Assembly (NCBI RefSeq): GCF_020382885.2
Contig: NC_058497.1
Span: forward strand, 17,724,330-17,788,329
Direction: 5' to 3'
Length of the DNA: 64,000 nt
Source of the DNA: Scatophagus argus
Taxonomy: Eukaryota > Chordata > Actinopteri > Scatophagidae
Shown here: in pieces, positions 37,301 through 49,647 of the stretch
How the letters are laid out: every line of letters begins with the position of its first letter
How positions within the stretch are numbered: the first letter of the stretch is position 1
Position numbers and translations under genes: made by a program
Notes under the pieces: generated by a model
Databases searched by the model: none
What the model was told of the DNA's origin: nothing
The model's input: the letters and a program-made list of their open reading frames with translations, nothing else

Positions 37301-39668
37301 GCCAGAGGAACATCAGCTTTGTCAGGATGGAGAGGATCCAGTTACAGCCCAGAACAGCAATAGGGTTGCTCGCTTCAGCATCAGACTGCTACTGCATCAG
37401 ATCCCAGTCTGATGCTGTTAATCGCTGCAGCATCGGACTGGGATCTGATGCTGTAGTGATGCTGTAGGCCAGTGGTGCTTACATCACTCACTTTGATGCA
37501 GGTAATACTGTTAGCGCTAACAGCTCCCTGGGAGGACAGTGTGGAGGAGTCCAATGAAAAGAAATGGTCCAAGAACCAGTTTGTGGACCATTGTTGGAGG
37601 AGAGGGTGGGTGGCATGATGTGAGCCAATTGAAGTTGGGTGTAGAGGCTTTGCTGGACACTCAGGGTCTACATTCTAATTGGCAAAACTTCGGCGATGAA
37701 AAGTGAAACCATCAAGTCCACTATGGAGGCTGTGGAGAGGGCCTCCAAAGGCCTTTGAATTAAGAGGGGTGATCTGGTGGGGGCCAATGCTGCTAGAACA
37801 CAAGCCAAGGATTGATCAACCCTGGCGAAGAAACCTCAGGAACATCACTGATGATCTGTCCCATTCAAGTTAGCAGAGACTAAACCATAAATTAGCCAGC
37901 TTGGTTGGTAGAAGTCTGATGTGCGCATGCTCTGTGGGTGCTGAGGTCAGTGGAGAAGTCAGCACCTCAGTGAGGGACACCACATTTTAGAAAGGCCATA
38001 TGGCAGGAAGGTATTACATGTCAGACAATAACATTTTGACAGTGCAGACAAATGAAACGGTGCAAATGAATAACTGAGACTGAACCTATCAGAGCCATGA
38101 ATCTCAATCTGACAGGAGATTTGTGAAATGACAAACCGTCTTTGGCAAAAATGATGTAAAGAGTACTTGGTGAAAGTCCCCTGTTTTAACATGTAAAAGG
38201 CGGGGTTTATGACTTGTACGGCAGGAGCTCTCAAGTTGGCCATCTTTATAAAAGTCACTGATTTGGACAGAAGAAAAAAAATTTTCAGTGAGACATCAGG
38301 GGTGTTTGTGGAAAAAGAAGCATGACGAAAACGACATGTCTATCTGCCAAAAATATCAACACTATCATAAAAATTAGAAAAATACATCTTGCACTTGAGT
38401 GACAGGAGTGGAAGTTGGAGTCATTGGTTTTGCTCCAATGACAACATATGGCTAATAATATTTGAGAGGAGGAAAGAAAATTCATCCACTGATTTTAAAG
38501 ATATGCTTTAAACCAAAGAGTAACAGGAACCCTCATGGAAATTAATAAGTTTGTATCTCCATGTCAGGTCCCTGTGTCAGTGTGCAGTGACAGCTGTCCT
38601 CCAGGAACTCGTAAAGTGCTGCAGAAAGGAAAACCCATCTGCTGTTATGATTGTATACTGTGTCCTGAGGGAGAGATTAGCAATGCTACAGGTAACTTTT
38701 TGGTTCTGATGCATGTCTACAACATCAAAGATTTGACTGCTTAAAGTTCTTTTTGATTTATTCTTTCAGATTCTCCTGATTGTTTCCCTTGCCCCAAGGA
38801 GTTCTGGCCTAATGCAGAGAGAGACTCTTGTCTCCCCAAGCCTGTAGAGTTTCTGTCCTTTGACGAGGTCCTAGGAATCATCCTGGCTGCATTCTCAGTT
38901 GCTGGTGCCTGTCTTGCCATTATAACAGCGGCTGTGTTCTTTCGTCACAGGACATCCCCGATTGTCAGGGCCAACAACTCTGAGCTGAGCTTCCTGCTAC
39001 TCTTCTCCCTGACTCTCTGTTTCTTATGTTCACTAACTTTTATTGGAGCACCCACTAAGTGGTCCTGCATGCTGCGCCACACAGCATTTGGGATCACCTT
39101 CGTCCTCAGCATCTCTTGTGTTCTTGGGAAAACAATAGTTGTGTTGATGGCCTTCAAAGCTACACTTCCTGGTAGTAACGTCATGAAATGGTTTGGTCCT
39201 CCACAGCAAAGAATGACTGTGGTGTCTTTTACATTTGGTCAAGTTTTAATATGTACCATTTGGCTGGTTCTTAGTCCTCCTTTTCCAATGAAAAACCTGA
39301 CCACATACAAAGAGAGGATCATCCTGGAGTGTGCACTGGGCTCAGATATTGGGTTCTGGGTTGTGCTCGGGTACATCGGCCTGCTGGCTGCCTTTTGCTT
39401 AGTGTTAGCTGTCTTAGCCCGGAAACTACCTGATAGTTTTAATGAAGCCAAATTTATCACCTTCAGCATGTTGATATTCTGTGCAGTGTGGATCACCTTT
39501 ATCCCAGCATATGTCAGCTCTCCTGGGAAATTTACTGTGGCTGTGGAGATTTTTGCCATTCTGGCCTCCAGTTTTGGTTTAATTCTGTGTATATTTGCTC
39601 CAAAGTGTTTCATCATATTGTTTAAGCCAGAGAAGAACACCAAGAAACATTTAATGAACAAAAATTAA
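31365..39668 (+). CDS. OlfC/V2R-like amino-acid olfactory receptor, copy F (mosaic, 4-kb intron 6)
   Basis: Complete eight-exon receptor of 870 aa: 31365-31645, 32031-32325, 32454-32743, 32993-33288, 34003-34208, 34326-34547, 38568-38691, 38770-39668. Promoter, exon 1 (short form) and the start of intron 1 are of the E/G type; from about 31880 the intron and exons 2-6 are of the B/C/D type, so the gene is a mosaic. Exon 2 has private changes: [30 protein letters not shown] and GASSST in place of GESGST, although the binding Ser is kept. Others: AVHSDSDYG (Arg to His), [28 protein letters not shown] and LSISC in helix 3. Intron 6 is 4020 bp because of nested LINE remnants. The AATAAA present in D and E is mutated here. 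All exons are open. Confidence 0.94.
34870..35166 (-). mobile_element. LINE reverse-transcriptase fragment (L2/CR1-like) in intron 6 of copy F
   Basis: Homologous to 20020-20316, with a minus-strand YKYLG..LDDEL-type reading now disrupted near 35090-35130. It contains a short ATAG microsatellite (34991-35010). It abuts another LINE at 35167. Confidence 0.6.
35795..36818 (-). mobile_element. Rex3-like (RTE clade) LINE, 5'-truncated, nested in the LINE of copy F
   Basis: Minus-strand readings match Rex3-type pol: [20 protein letters not shown] (about 36690), [20 protein letters not shown] (about 36450), [10 protein letters not shown] (about 36380), [19 protein letters not shown] (about 36010) and [19 protein letters not shown] (about 35950). 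The block containing the catalytic YADD region is missing at about 36480, so it cannot move itself. The 3' end is a GGATG-type tail (35795-35809). It is flanked by a 16-bp target-site duplication, AGGACTCAAGGGATTC, at 35779-35794 and 36819-36834. Confidence 0.85.
37381..37468. repeat. Short inverted/direct repeat cluster on a GCATCAGACTG-type motif
   Basis: The motif GCATCRGACTGG/GATCTGATGCTG occurs several times in both orientations within 90 bp, inside the LINE remnant of copy F. It is probably local slippage or duplication in dead sequence. Confidence 0.5.
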
Positions 39669-40252
39669 AACTAACACATCTGAGGTTTTGAAACAGTTAA
39701 GATATATCTTAAAATGTAGTTGTAGAGCCCATGTTGCACACATTCAACACAGTTTTCTCCTTGTTTCAACTTTTTTTATGTATTAAATTGTTGAAGTAAT
39801 TTTTTTTTTCGTTATCAATTTTCTAATGTCCTTAAATATGTTTTTGTCTTTTTTACAAATGGCTTTTACTGTAAAAAGTATATATACACGAATGGGTGGT
39901 TCTGAGTTTTGTCACAACATTTTGCTGGTTTATGTCAAGTATGAATCTTGTGATTCATTCAAGAGAGAATAAAGCCGAATATAATGACCCTTTTATGAGT
40001 TACAAAGCAGAGGACCCAATATGCACACACCAACATGAGGAAGAAGGTGAACCAAGAAACTTTAACACAATAAACTTAGCAATAGGCTAAGGCAAAATAA
40101 AAATAGCAAAAGGTGACTGGGTGTCCAGATAATAATAGTCCAAACAATGAATTCTCTCAAATAACCGGCTAATATGGGGAACACAGATGATACTGGGAAA
40201 CAGAGAAAGCAGCAAACAAAACGCACAGAACACAAATGAACTGAGAAGACAG

Positions 40253-40640
40253 GCTTCTTTTTCTTCTTCTTGTGGTTTAATTGCAGACTGCACTTAACAT
40301 TGAAAGTGAATTTCCACCACCTGCTACAGTATGCTGGAGTGTGGGCCAGAGTGTTGGATCAGCAGGAGTATGGGAAAAACAAACAAACAAACATATAAAC
40401 AAAAACTAATTCTTCTTCATCAAACCAATTTCTTTATGCTTCCCTCCTCCTATACTGAATAAATTCTTTAGGTTTAAGGTTTAGGTTATTCCCCCACATT
40501 TCCTCAGTTCCATTTTCATCTTTTTTCTATTTGCTTTATATTTCTAGCAGTGACAGATGACATGTTCCACTGTTTCTTCCCCTAATCCACAATCAGACTG
40601 TCCTAATGAATGCTTCACTATTAGATGAATTACTTTTGAC
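40253..40640 (-). mobile_element. LINE 3'-end remnant in spacer F-G
   Basis: Homologous to 30186-30590 with an interrupted AAAC tract at about 40378-40400. The minus-strand CDCG..ESVEHVICHC reading is now more decayed. Confidence 0.5.
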
Positions 40641-40755
40641 AAGAGATACAAGGAGAACACAAGTATTTATGTAAAAATGGGAACTGGATAGGGGAAAACA
40701 ATCTGGGAGAGACAAGCGATCAAAATGGGGGAAATACAGACAAAAGCAGGGAATT

Positions 40756-41038
40756 CAAACTTTTCAACTCATCCCTTTTCCCCCACATAGGACAATAATA
40801 ATTTATCCTGCACTACTGTCTACACTTTAAGATTGTATCTGCACCTTATCCGCCGTTATATATGTCATGTATATACTCTGTTATTTTTTCTATAGTACTC
40901 AATTATTTTTATATTACTCTGTTATTTTACATTTTGTGTGATTACTTGACACGTTCGTTTGCCTCTTTGTACTGCAACCCTGGCACAACAATTTCCTGCA
41001 GGATCAATAAAGTTCTCATCTTATCTTATCTTATCTTA
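40756..41038 (+). mobile_element. LINE 3' end with ATCTT-repeat tail, private to spacer F-G
   Basis: The sequence ends in ACAATTTCCTGCAGGATCAA, AATAAA-like bases and repeats of ATCTT (41016-41038), the usual 3' terminus of a teleost L2-like LINE. It is absent from the matching places in spacers D-E and E-F, so it inserted after those units separated. No coding part remains. Confidence 0.6.
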
Positions 41039-41700
41039 ATAAAAAGCTGAAACGGACACAAGAGGAGAAAAGGTACAAAATAAATGAAGGAATTAACCAA
41101 CAGACGATAGAACGACAGAACGATACCCCATATTCAAGGAACAGCTCCCAGATATTCCTTAACCAAGATTTAACAAAAAGAAATCCAAAACAAGCTGGGA
41201 GGGTGGAGGGGGTCTGTAGAAAGGGAAGATCCAACGACAGGAAAAAAATGGAGATTTCAGGTGGATGGCCTGGGAGCAGAACAAAAGCCATGTAAAGCTG
41301 ACAAAAGACACAAGGATCAATGAAAAGCTAAAACAAACACAAGGAGAGGAAAAAGTACAAAATAAAGCAGGAAACAAGGCAACAGATATCTCAGACCATG
41401 ACAAAGCCATTAAAGATTTGCATTTGTTAGGTTTACATACAATGTGAGCTAAACAATAAAAAGAAGTAAGTAAGTAGGGACAGAATTGGCAGGACAATTG
41501 GAAGCAAGGCAGGACAGAATTAGAAAGATGTGTTTACAAGTATAACTTGTAACATACTGTGTATTCCTAAAGAGACACGGATGGGGACAAACCATAGAAA
41601 AGACTTGGATAAGAGACCATTGTTGACCATGAGGTAAGGACGTCCCCTCTGATGTGTGTTAAGCTGATGTACAGTAGTAGGAGTTTGCTGTCTCAAACTC

Positions 41701-41709
41701 TATATAAAA
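41701..41709 (+). promoter_or_regulatory. TATA box, copy G
   Basis: TATATAAAA about 41 bp upstream of the ATG of copy G. Confidence 0.65.
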
Positions 41710-41749
41710 GAGAGAAAACACATACATTACGCTCACATACACTTGTGGG

Positions 41750-44700
41750 ATGGAGATCTCAGCTCTGTTTATTGGTCTGATTCTGTCTCTGGGTTTGTGT
41801 GAGCAAAACTCACCTGCCTTGAAACAAAGGGCTGGGCTTAAAGAGTATGGCACTGGGGTCAGCACTGAGGCCTCATCTGTGAAATGTAAGCTTCAGGGTG
41901 CCACTCGTCTGCCTGCATTCTCAATGGATGGAGACTATGTTATTGGAGGTGTTTTCTCCATACACGACTACAAACAAACAGTGGAGAATAACTACACCAC
42001 CATGCCTGAGGGTCTGAAGTGCACAGGAAGGTTAGTAAGAGACGTGTGGATAAGACAAAGTTATAATGTGTGGGAAAAGAAATGTTTTTTTTTTTTTTTT
42101 TAAAAAAATGCTTAAAATCGTGTTGTCAAGTTTTTTTATTTCAGTAAGTGTTGAAATCTTTAATATGCTATATATTTTGAACATAATTAAAATGAACTGG
42201 AATTTTTAATTATTTAGATTTTTAATCAGTGCATTAAAATTTCGATGTAGATGTCCAGTTTTGTGTTTTAAATTTCAGTGTTCAGGTAACTGTGATATTG
42301 GTTTCAGAAATGCTTTGCATTGTGATGGATAAGAATATGTTATGTGTGGGGACAGAAATGTTTTGACATGTATGATGTGCTTTCAGTTGTGTACCCAAAC
42401 TAAGAAGAAACAGTTTTAAAACAGAATTAAAAGAAATTGAATTTTTTTTATTTAATCAGTGCATTAAATTCCTGTGAATTTTGCACAGGTATCCAATTCT
42501 GTGTTCTAAATTTTAGAGTTCAGGTAACTCTGTGATATTTGTTTCAAACACGCAGTCATCAGTAACTGAATCATCAGTCAGCTCACTTTTACCAGATGGT
42601 TTTCATTTGTGAATTGTGCTATTTTTTCTGAAAATTTCGAAAGTGACATTGAGTATCTGTGTGCAGCGTCGACCCCCGTGAACTGCGCCTCTCATACGCC
42701 ATGGTCTTCGCCATCGAGGAGATTAACAACAGCTCAGAGCTGCTACCAGGCATCAAACTCGGTTATCAGATCCACGACTCGTGCGCCGCAGTTTCCGTGG
42801 TGGTGCAAGCGGCATTCCAGCTATTAAACGGTCTGGATCCGGTGTTTTACACTGGCGATAATTGCTCACAGTCAGGTATGATGATGGCCATCATCGGTGA
42901 GACTGGCTCCACGCAATCCATCAGCATGTCGCGCGTAATCGGGGCCTTTGACATTCCTCAAGTAAAGAGTTTGAATTTCTGTCGATGAATGTTCTTTAAT
43001 ACAGGGCATGTATTTTTGTCTGTCCCGTTAAAGAATCACACTGTTGTTTTTCCTTCAGGTGAGCCACTTTTCCACTTGTGCATGTCTGTCCGATAAGCAG
43101 CAGTTCCCGACTTTCTTCAGAACAGTCCCGAGTGATCAGTTCCAGGCTAACGCGCTGGCCAAGCTGGTGAAACACTTTGGCTGGACTTGGATAGGTGCTG
43201 TCCGCTCGGATTCGGACTATGGCAATAACGGCATGGCGACTTTCCTGCAAGCAGCCCAGAAGGAGGGGATCTGTGTGGAATACTCTGAATCTTTCTATCG
43301 AACAAACCCACGCAGCAGGATCCAGAGAGTAGCAGACGTTATCCGCAGGTTTCTGCATCATGCAAACCCTCAAAAATATTTCTTAAAGCATTGGGTGGAA
43401 GATTATTTCACTGTCTTGGTGGAGAATTGGCTGTTTCTTTTTGATACTGCTCATTGTTCTTCATATTAGATATTTTCATGAAAATATAATCTTTGAAACC
43501 AATACTTTTACAATCCATTACATTTTTCAAAATTTCAATAAATGTTTAACTATTACAATGAAATCAGTTAATTTTATGCTTAAATTTGCGTTGTATAATG
43601 CACCATAATGTATTTCCAGGTCGACAGCTATGGTTGTTGTGGCATTTGCAGCCTCTGGAGACCTCAGGATCCTGCTGGAGGAGCTGTTGCGTGAGCCCTC
43701 TCCTCCTCGCCAGTGGATCGGCAGTGAGGCCTGGGTAACCAACCAAGACATGCTGAAGTTCAACCTTTGTGCTGGAGCCATTGGATTTGGCATTCAGCGA
43801 TCTGTCATTCCAGGTCTGAGAGAATTCTTGCTGGATCTCTCTCCCACCAAAGTGGCTGCGTCTCCAGTGCTTACTGAGTTCTGGGAGGAGGCATTCAACT
43901 GCAGGCTGGGAAAAAGTGAGGCGGTCACGCTGATTTTTAACATGGTTTCATTATCTGTTGGTGATGAGTGGTTTGTGTTAACATGAGTTGGTATTCATGT
44001 AGCTGAAAAGAAAACAGGGCCTGACAAATTGAAACAGCTAAGATTTAAAGGAAAATAGATGGAGATGTGTTTGTAAAACACTGCATTGGAACCTTCTTAT
44101 TTAAAAAAAAAAAAAGAAAAAAAAAAAAAGGGGCAGTCGTGGATCAGCGGTTAGGGTGTCAGACCCGTAACCGGTGGATCGCTGGTTCGATTCCCCGTCC
44201 CGGTGTCCATGGCTGAGGTACCCTTGAGCAAGGTACCTAACCCCCACTGCTCCCCGGGCGCTGCACGCGGTCGCCCACTGCCCCGGGTTTGCTGTGTGTG
44301 TGTGCACGTCACTTGGGTGGGTTAAATGCAGAGAACAAATTTCGTTGGAGTGAGTTCCCTCCAATGACAAAATATGTCACTTTAATCTTAATCTTTAATC
44401 TTAAGGTAAAATCAAGATATTTTATATACCAATTTGAACAATGCATATATGAATTTCTGCAGATACACTAAATCAAATTAAAAGGGAGTAAAAAGCAAAA
44501 CAAACAAAAGCAAAACAAACACAAATACAGAACTCAAACACAGTATCTTTGTCAAAGTGAAGAAAACACCTTCTTCTGTCTCTGTGTGTTTTCAGCTGCA
44601 GCTGTGGATGAGAGAGTGTGTGATGGATCTGAAGACATACAGACGCTGCAGAGTCCATACACTGACACATCTCAGCTCCGAATCACTAACATGGTGTACA

Positions 44701-46642
44701 AGGCTGTTTATGCAATAGCACATGCCATTCATAATTCAGTGTGTCAGGAAACAAATTCTACAACTCAGTGTGATAAAATCACCAGGATAGAGTTAAAAGA
44801 GGTCAGTCGAAATGAACAATGAATACACCAGCTCTCTTACTTTCACCATAATATAATTTTTTGACATCAAATACGAAGAATTTATGTTGTCTTTTCTCTC
44901 CTTGCTGTCCTATTTTACCTCATCCTCACAGCTTCTCACTCAGCTGAAGAAAGTCAATTTTTCCCAAAATGGTTATGATGTGTCATTTGATGCCAATGGG
45001 GATCCTGTGGCCACATATGAGCTGGTTAACTGGCAAAAGAGTGAAAGTGGCAGCATTGAGTTGGTGACAGTAGGTTTCTATGATGCATCACTGCCAGCAG
45101 GCCAGGAGTTCAGTATCAACAGCAACCTCACCTGGATGGAGGGTAGAACACACGTAAGTAGTGCTGGAAAAACTACACAACTCTGATGAAGGGCTGAGCT
45201 GTCTCAACCAGCACATAATCTGAAAACACTTTAGCAAATTTTAAGTTGCATTAGAAACTAAGTAAATAGTTATAATACATTCAGACACAAATGCATAAAG
45301 CTGCATTGTGTACAAAGCGAGAAAGTCCTGAGAGGGATGGAGACTGGGGTTAAGTGATGGGTCAGTGTTCCCCCAAGAGAACAGGGTTTGATCTCATTGA
45401 AAAAATAAATATTGCTGATATTTTCCTAAACCTAACAAAGTAAAATGGTGTCTAAATTTAACCAAAGTGCAAAGCTATGTTTCAAGGTAAACCTAACAGG
45501 AACCTGCAAAGAAATAAGTGAGTTTGTTTGTATCTCCATGTCAGGTCCCTGTGTCAGTGTGCAGTGACAGCTGTCCTCCAGGAACTCGTAAAGTGCTGCA
45601 GAAAGGAAAACCCATCTGCTGTTATGATTGTATACTGTGTCCTGAGGGAGAGATTAGCAATGCTACAGGTAACTTTTTGGTTGTCATGCATATTTAAGAA
45701 ATCAAGGATGTGACTGCTAAAAACCCTTTGTAATTTTTTTCAGATTCTCCTGATTGTTTCCCTTGCCCCAAGGAGTTCTGGCCTAATGCAGAGAAAGACT
45801 CTTGTCTCCCCAAACCTGTAGAGTTTCTGTCCTTTGACGAGGTCCTAGGAATCATCCTGGCTGCATTCTCAGTTGCTGGTGCCTGTCTTGCCATTATAAC
45901 AACGGCTGTGTTCTTTCGTCACAGGACATCCCCGATTGTCAGGGCCAACAACTCTGAGCTGAGCTTCCTGCTGCTCTTCTCCCTGACTCTCTGTTTCTTA
46001 TGTTCACTGACTTTCATTGGAGCACCCACTAAGTGGTCCTGCATGCTGCGCCACACAGCATTTGGGATCACCTTCGTCCTCTGCATCTCTTGTGTTCTTG
46101 GGAAAACAATAGTTGTGTTGATGGCCTTCAAAGCTACACTCCCAGGTAGTAACGTCATGAAATGGTTTGGTCCTCCACAGCAAAGAATGACTGTGGTGTC
46201 TTTTACATTTGTTCAAGTTTTAATATGCACCATTTGGTTGGTTCTTAGTCCCCCTTTTCCAATGAAAAACCTGACCACATACAAAGAGAGGATCATCCTG
46301 GAGTGTGCATTGGGCTCAGATATTGGGTTCTGGGTTGTGCTCGGGTACATCGGCCTGCTGGCTGCCTTTTGCTTAGTGTTAGCTGTCTTAGCCCGCAAAC
46401 TACCTGATAGTTTTAATGAAGCCAAGTTTATCACCTTCAGCATGTTGATATTCTGTGCAGTGTGGATCACCTTTATCCCAGCATATGTCAGCTCTCCTGG
46501 GAAATTTACTGTGGCTGTGGAGATATTTGCCATTCTGGCCTCCAGTTTTGGATTAATTCTGTGTATATTTGCTCCAAAGTGTTTCATCATATTGTTTAAG
46601 CCAGAGAAAAACACAAAGAAACATTTAATGAACAAAAATTAA
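41750..46642 (+). CDS. OlfC/V2R-like amino-acid olfactory receptor, copy G
   Basis: Complete eight-exon receptor of 870 aa: 41750-42030, 42667-42961, 43059-43348, 43620-43915, 44596-44801, 44932-45153, 45545-45668, 45744-46642. It is the closest relative of E through promoter, short exon 1, duplicated intron 1 and exons 2-6 ([41 protein letters not shown]). Private changes: QANALAK for QADALAK in exon 3, NSNLTW for NRNLTW and a final TH for TQ in exon 6, AEKDSC for AERDSC at the start of exon 8, and ITTAVFF in helix 1. Intron 4 carries a SINE that E lacks; intron 6 is short (391 bp). Its 3' flank diverges from all other copies within 10 bp of the stop codon, so its polyadenylation signal is not assigned. 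All exons are open. Confidence 0.95.
44131..44400 (+). mobile_element. tRNA-headed SINE in intron 4 of copy G
   Basis: Starts with a tRNA-like head containing an A-box-like TGGATCAGCGGTTAGG and a B box GGTTCGATTCC, followed by a body and an AATCTTT-repeat tail, the arrangement of RNA polymerase III SINEs. Two poly-A runs (44102-44129) precede it. The matching site of copy E (about 26530) lacks it, so it is younger than the E/G split. Confidence 0.75.
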
Positions 46643-47492
46643 ACCTCAACCATCTGAAATCTGTAATTAATGACATTATAGGCCTCTTCTGACATCCAAG
46701 GCTTATGTTATTCATATTAAATATAGTCTTCACCTTGTTAACCTCTTTCACAGACTGCCCAGGAGGTAATGCTGAGGTTTCATGTGTGCTATGTTGATGA
46801 TACAGGGTTTACTGTGGGCTGAAGAAACTGTACTGTTTTAGTTTTCAGCAGTGGAGTTGTGGTTGCTGTTGCCTGTTGTTGCTGACTTTTTAAATTGTAT
46901 TTGAATCAGGGAATATGAGCTGAATAGTTTCTCTGCTTATCAGCACCTTTATATTTAAAGACTGTTGGCGGTCAACCACAGACTGAATCTGATGTGGCAA
47001 CATGCTAAATGCCTTGTTCAGTTTATCTTTTCCATCTCCAGTTGTTTTAATGGCTTTTGACCTTCATTATGTTGTGCACTAGTAGGAGCAATTTGGTTAT
47101 TGGCAAAAGAGTCAATGATTATGGGGAATAATCATTAAAGCAAAAATCAGTGCATGCCTTATACACATACAAATCGGGGCACCACCCTGTCACCAGGGAC
47201 CAATAGCCAAATTAATAAACAGGAAATAACAGTCTCTTAAAATTATGAAGGATGAATCCGAGCACTGACTGTCATGAATCCAGCTGTTATTACAAGTACA
47301 TTCACAATAACCACAGACAGGTTAAACTATAACATGATTTATTAACCAGCAACAACCATCCAGAGATAAGTATCACTTTGTAATAAACACTATTATAATC
47401 CAAGTTTTATCAACACACATTAACTATTAACTAAGATAACACAGGTACAGCAGCAGGAGTATATCTATACATGGGTGTGCATATATACAGGA

Positions 47493-47532
<40 letters not shown>
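47493..47532. repeat. GT/GA compound microsatellite
   Basis: About eleven GT units followed directly by about nine GA units. Confidence 0.9.
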
Positions 47533-47885
47533 CAGAGATGGCGGGTCGTCGCGTGAGTGACGTCAGCAAGACCAAGATGGCGATAGATTGGCACGCAGGA
47601 CGTGCAGCTCAGAGCCAAGATGGCGATTGGCTGACGTGGCAAACAAAAGTCAGTAAACCGGAGTTTATCTGCTCAGATATTGGTCTTTTAACTGGTGATG
47701 CGCGAGCTCACGGAACTGATGCATTTGGATGATCGGTAACAAAAATTAAATGAGTGCGCCACTTACAAGCGAAAATCACACATTAGCAACTCTGTCTTAA
47801 TGCTGGTAACAAAACTTAAATGATTGCAGCCCATATAAGTTACAGAAACATGTGTAAACAACCCTACTTCACACCATCTCTGCCT

Positions 47886-47906
47886 TAGTTTAGTTTAGTT
47901 TAGTTT
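47886..47906. repeat. TAGTT pentanucleotide microsatellite
   Basis: Four tandem copies of TAGTT in spacer G-H. Confidence 0.8.
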
Positions 47907-49281
47907 CCTTAAACAAAGTCGGCACACGGCTGGTTAACATGCGATCAGCTGATTGCAGTTTGGGAAAGAAGGATTGCAGAAGGAAAAAAGGAAAAGTTAC
48001 AAAAACAAACACAGCAGTCTGTTTCTCGGCCTGCGAGTTGAAACGCTGTGACCTTGGGTTTTAAAGTGATGATAATAATCAAACGTTTGACTGTTGCTCC
48101 CTTTCGGCGATTTGGACACCTGGAGAGCCTGGAGTAGCTCTCACTGTCACAGCACGCACGGGAAAAAGCACGGTCTGAGGGTCGCAGTGACCTTTTATTA
48201 CCTGAGTGATGTCACCTTGGACCCGTGGAGATGGCTGGCACGCAGCATCAGTTCAAACTCAGGAATTTACGACTAAGTGTACGTCATGGGTGGGGGTCTC
48301 TAACCCACAGTCACTCTAACTCAGGCTTTATGGTGTACATGTAGGCCGCTCTGTTGTTCTCCAGAGCGCATGGCCAGAGATCCCAACAATTAATTGTGTC
48401 AGATACTTGCAGTTAGGTGCATTCATGTAACCATGTTTTCCAGATGTTATCAGTCAGCTTTTGAAACTGCACAAAAATAGAATCTCTGCTATATATCTGC
48501 TATTACATATCCAGTAGCTGATCTGATTGCTTTCACAGCACCTGCAAACCACATCAGAGGCTGTTTGGAAGTAATGAGACCCATGTTTTCATGTGGTTTC
48601 CATTTGGTGTTTGGTCCATTACCAGCTTTGACTGACAGTTTTTACACCGGACCAAAAGAACTGCAGTATCAAAGCAAATGTGGAAGTGTCCAATTGAAGT
48701 GAACCTAACAGATCTGAAAGCAAAGCCCTTTATACAAAGTGTCTGTTGTAACACCAGTGTCTGTGAAAAAAAATGAAGTAAATGTTTCATACATGTGCAA
48801 ATCATTTGATGTGACAAAATGTATAACAGCAAAACTTAATCCAGAAAAAAATGGTGTGTGAGAAGTAAGCGATGTATAAATTATACTTTCTCTTTCAAGT
48901 TGCCACACTTCAAATAGTGTCGGAAACATCCATACAAAGTGGTATGTTATGCTGGCTTGCTTATCAGGGAAGAGAGAACTATTGACTATGGCCCGGGTCT
49001 GTTCACTGAGTGCTAAGCTAGTTTTACGAATTATTTTTCATCATGAGCCAGATTCACAACAAAACCTTGGGGGACCTGAGTTCTGTGTTGAATTTTTGAT
49101 CAAAACAGTTTCAAATATATCAGAGTGGAACAATAGATGTTGTGAATTTTGTAAGACAGGATTAAGCCACAGAAACAACCCATGAAAGATGTGACTTTGT
49201 GGGTTTAACTGCAACAAGAGCAAGAAAAGAAACAGCTGTGTGTGGGGGGGCGCAAAATTTGGAATCTGGTGTTTCCGGGGA

Positions 49282-49647
49282 GGGCGGCACGGTGGTGCAG
49301 TGGTTAGCACTGTCGCCTCATAGCAAGAGGGTTCCAGGTTCGAATCCCGGTCTGGGCCCTTCTATGTGGAGTTTGCATGTTCTCCCTGTGCCTGCGTGGG
49401 TTTTCTCCGGGTTCTCCGGCTTCCTCCCACAATACCAAAAACATGCACATTAGGTTAATTGACTACTCTAAATTGCCCCTAGGTGTGAGTGTGAGAGTGT
49501 GTGGTTGTTTGTCTTTGTGTGTTGGCCCTGCGATTGACTGGCGACCAGTCCAGGGTGTACCCCGCCTCTCGCCCGTAGTCAGCTGGGATAGGCTCCAGCT
49601 CCCCCGCGACCCTGACGGATAAGCGGTATAGAAAATGGATGGATGGA
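49282..49647 (+). mobile_element. SINE-like element with tRNA-type promoter and GGAT-repeat tail
   Basis: The element begins GGGCGGCACGGTGGTGCAGT, has a B box GGTTCGAATCC and ends in repeated GGAT units. It is flanked by a perfect 12-bp target-site duplication, TGTTTCCGGGGA, at 49270-49281 and 49648-49659, so its edges are exact. The sequence belongs to a very common teleost family; the tail resembles that of the Rex3-like LINE at 35795, which suggests an RTE-type LINE as its mobiliser (inference). Confidence 0.85.

Larger units (their letters stand above)
35167..37880 (+). mobile_element. LINE remnant in intron 6 of copy F, split by a Rex3-like insertion
   Basis: The + strand reads segments of one non-LTR retrotransposon ORF: a reverse-transcriptase part ([18 protein letters not shown], then [18 protein letters not shown]), a middle part ([10 protein letters not shown] region near 35480) and a C-terminal part ([12 protein letters not shown] near 37285; [18 protein letters not shown] near 37705). 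Stops and deletions break it throughout, including loss of the catalytic part between about 35350 and 35430. A second element occupies 35795-36818. I recognise the family from fish genomes but do not claim its clade. Confidence 0.6.
39669..41749. other. Intergenic spacer F-G
   Basis: About 2.1 kb, homologous to spacers D-E and E-F plus one private LINE 3' end (40756-41038). It contains the 3' untranslated region of F (hexamer altered), a minus-strand LINE remnant, the repeat-rich stretch and the promoter of G. No gene was seen. Confidence 0.6.

Noticed and set aside
44131-44210. tRNA gene
   Set aside because: A and B boxes are present but no proper cloverleaf closes, and the sequence continues into a SINE body and repeat tail.
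47100-48400. Possible decayed mobile element in spacer G-H
   Set aside because: Some composition features hinted at it, but no terminal repeats, coding piece or target duplication could be found, so no element is called.
49282-49350. tRNA gene
   Set aside because: Same reasoning: the tRNA-like head belongs to a SINE bounded by a target-site duplication.
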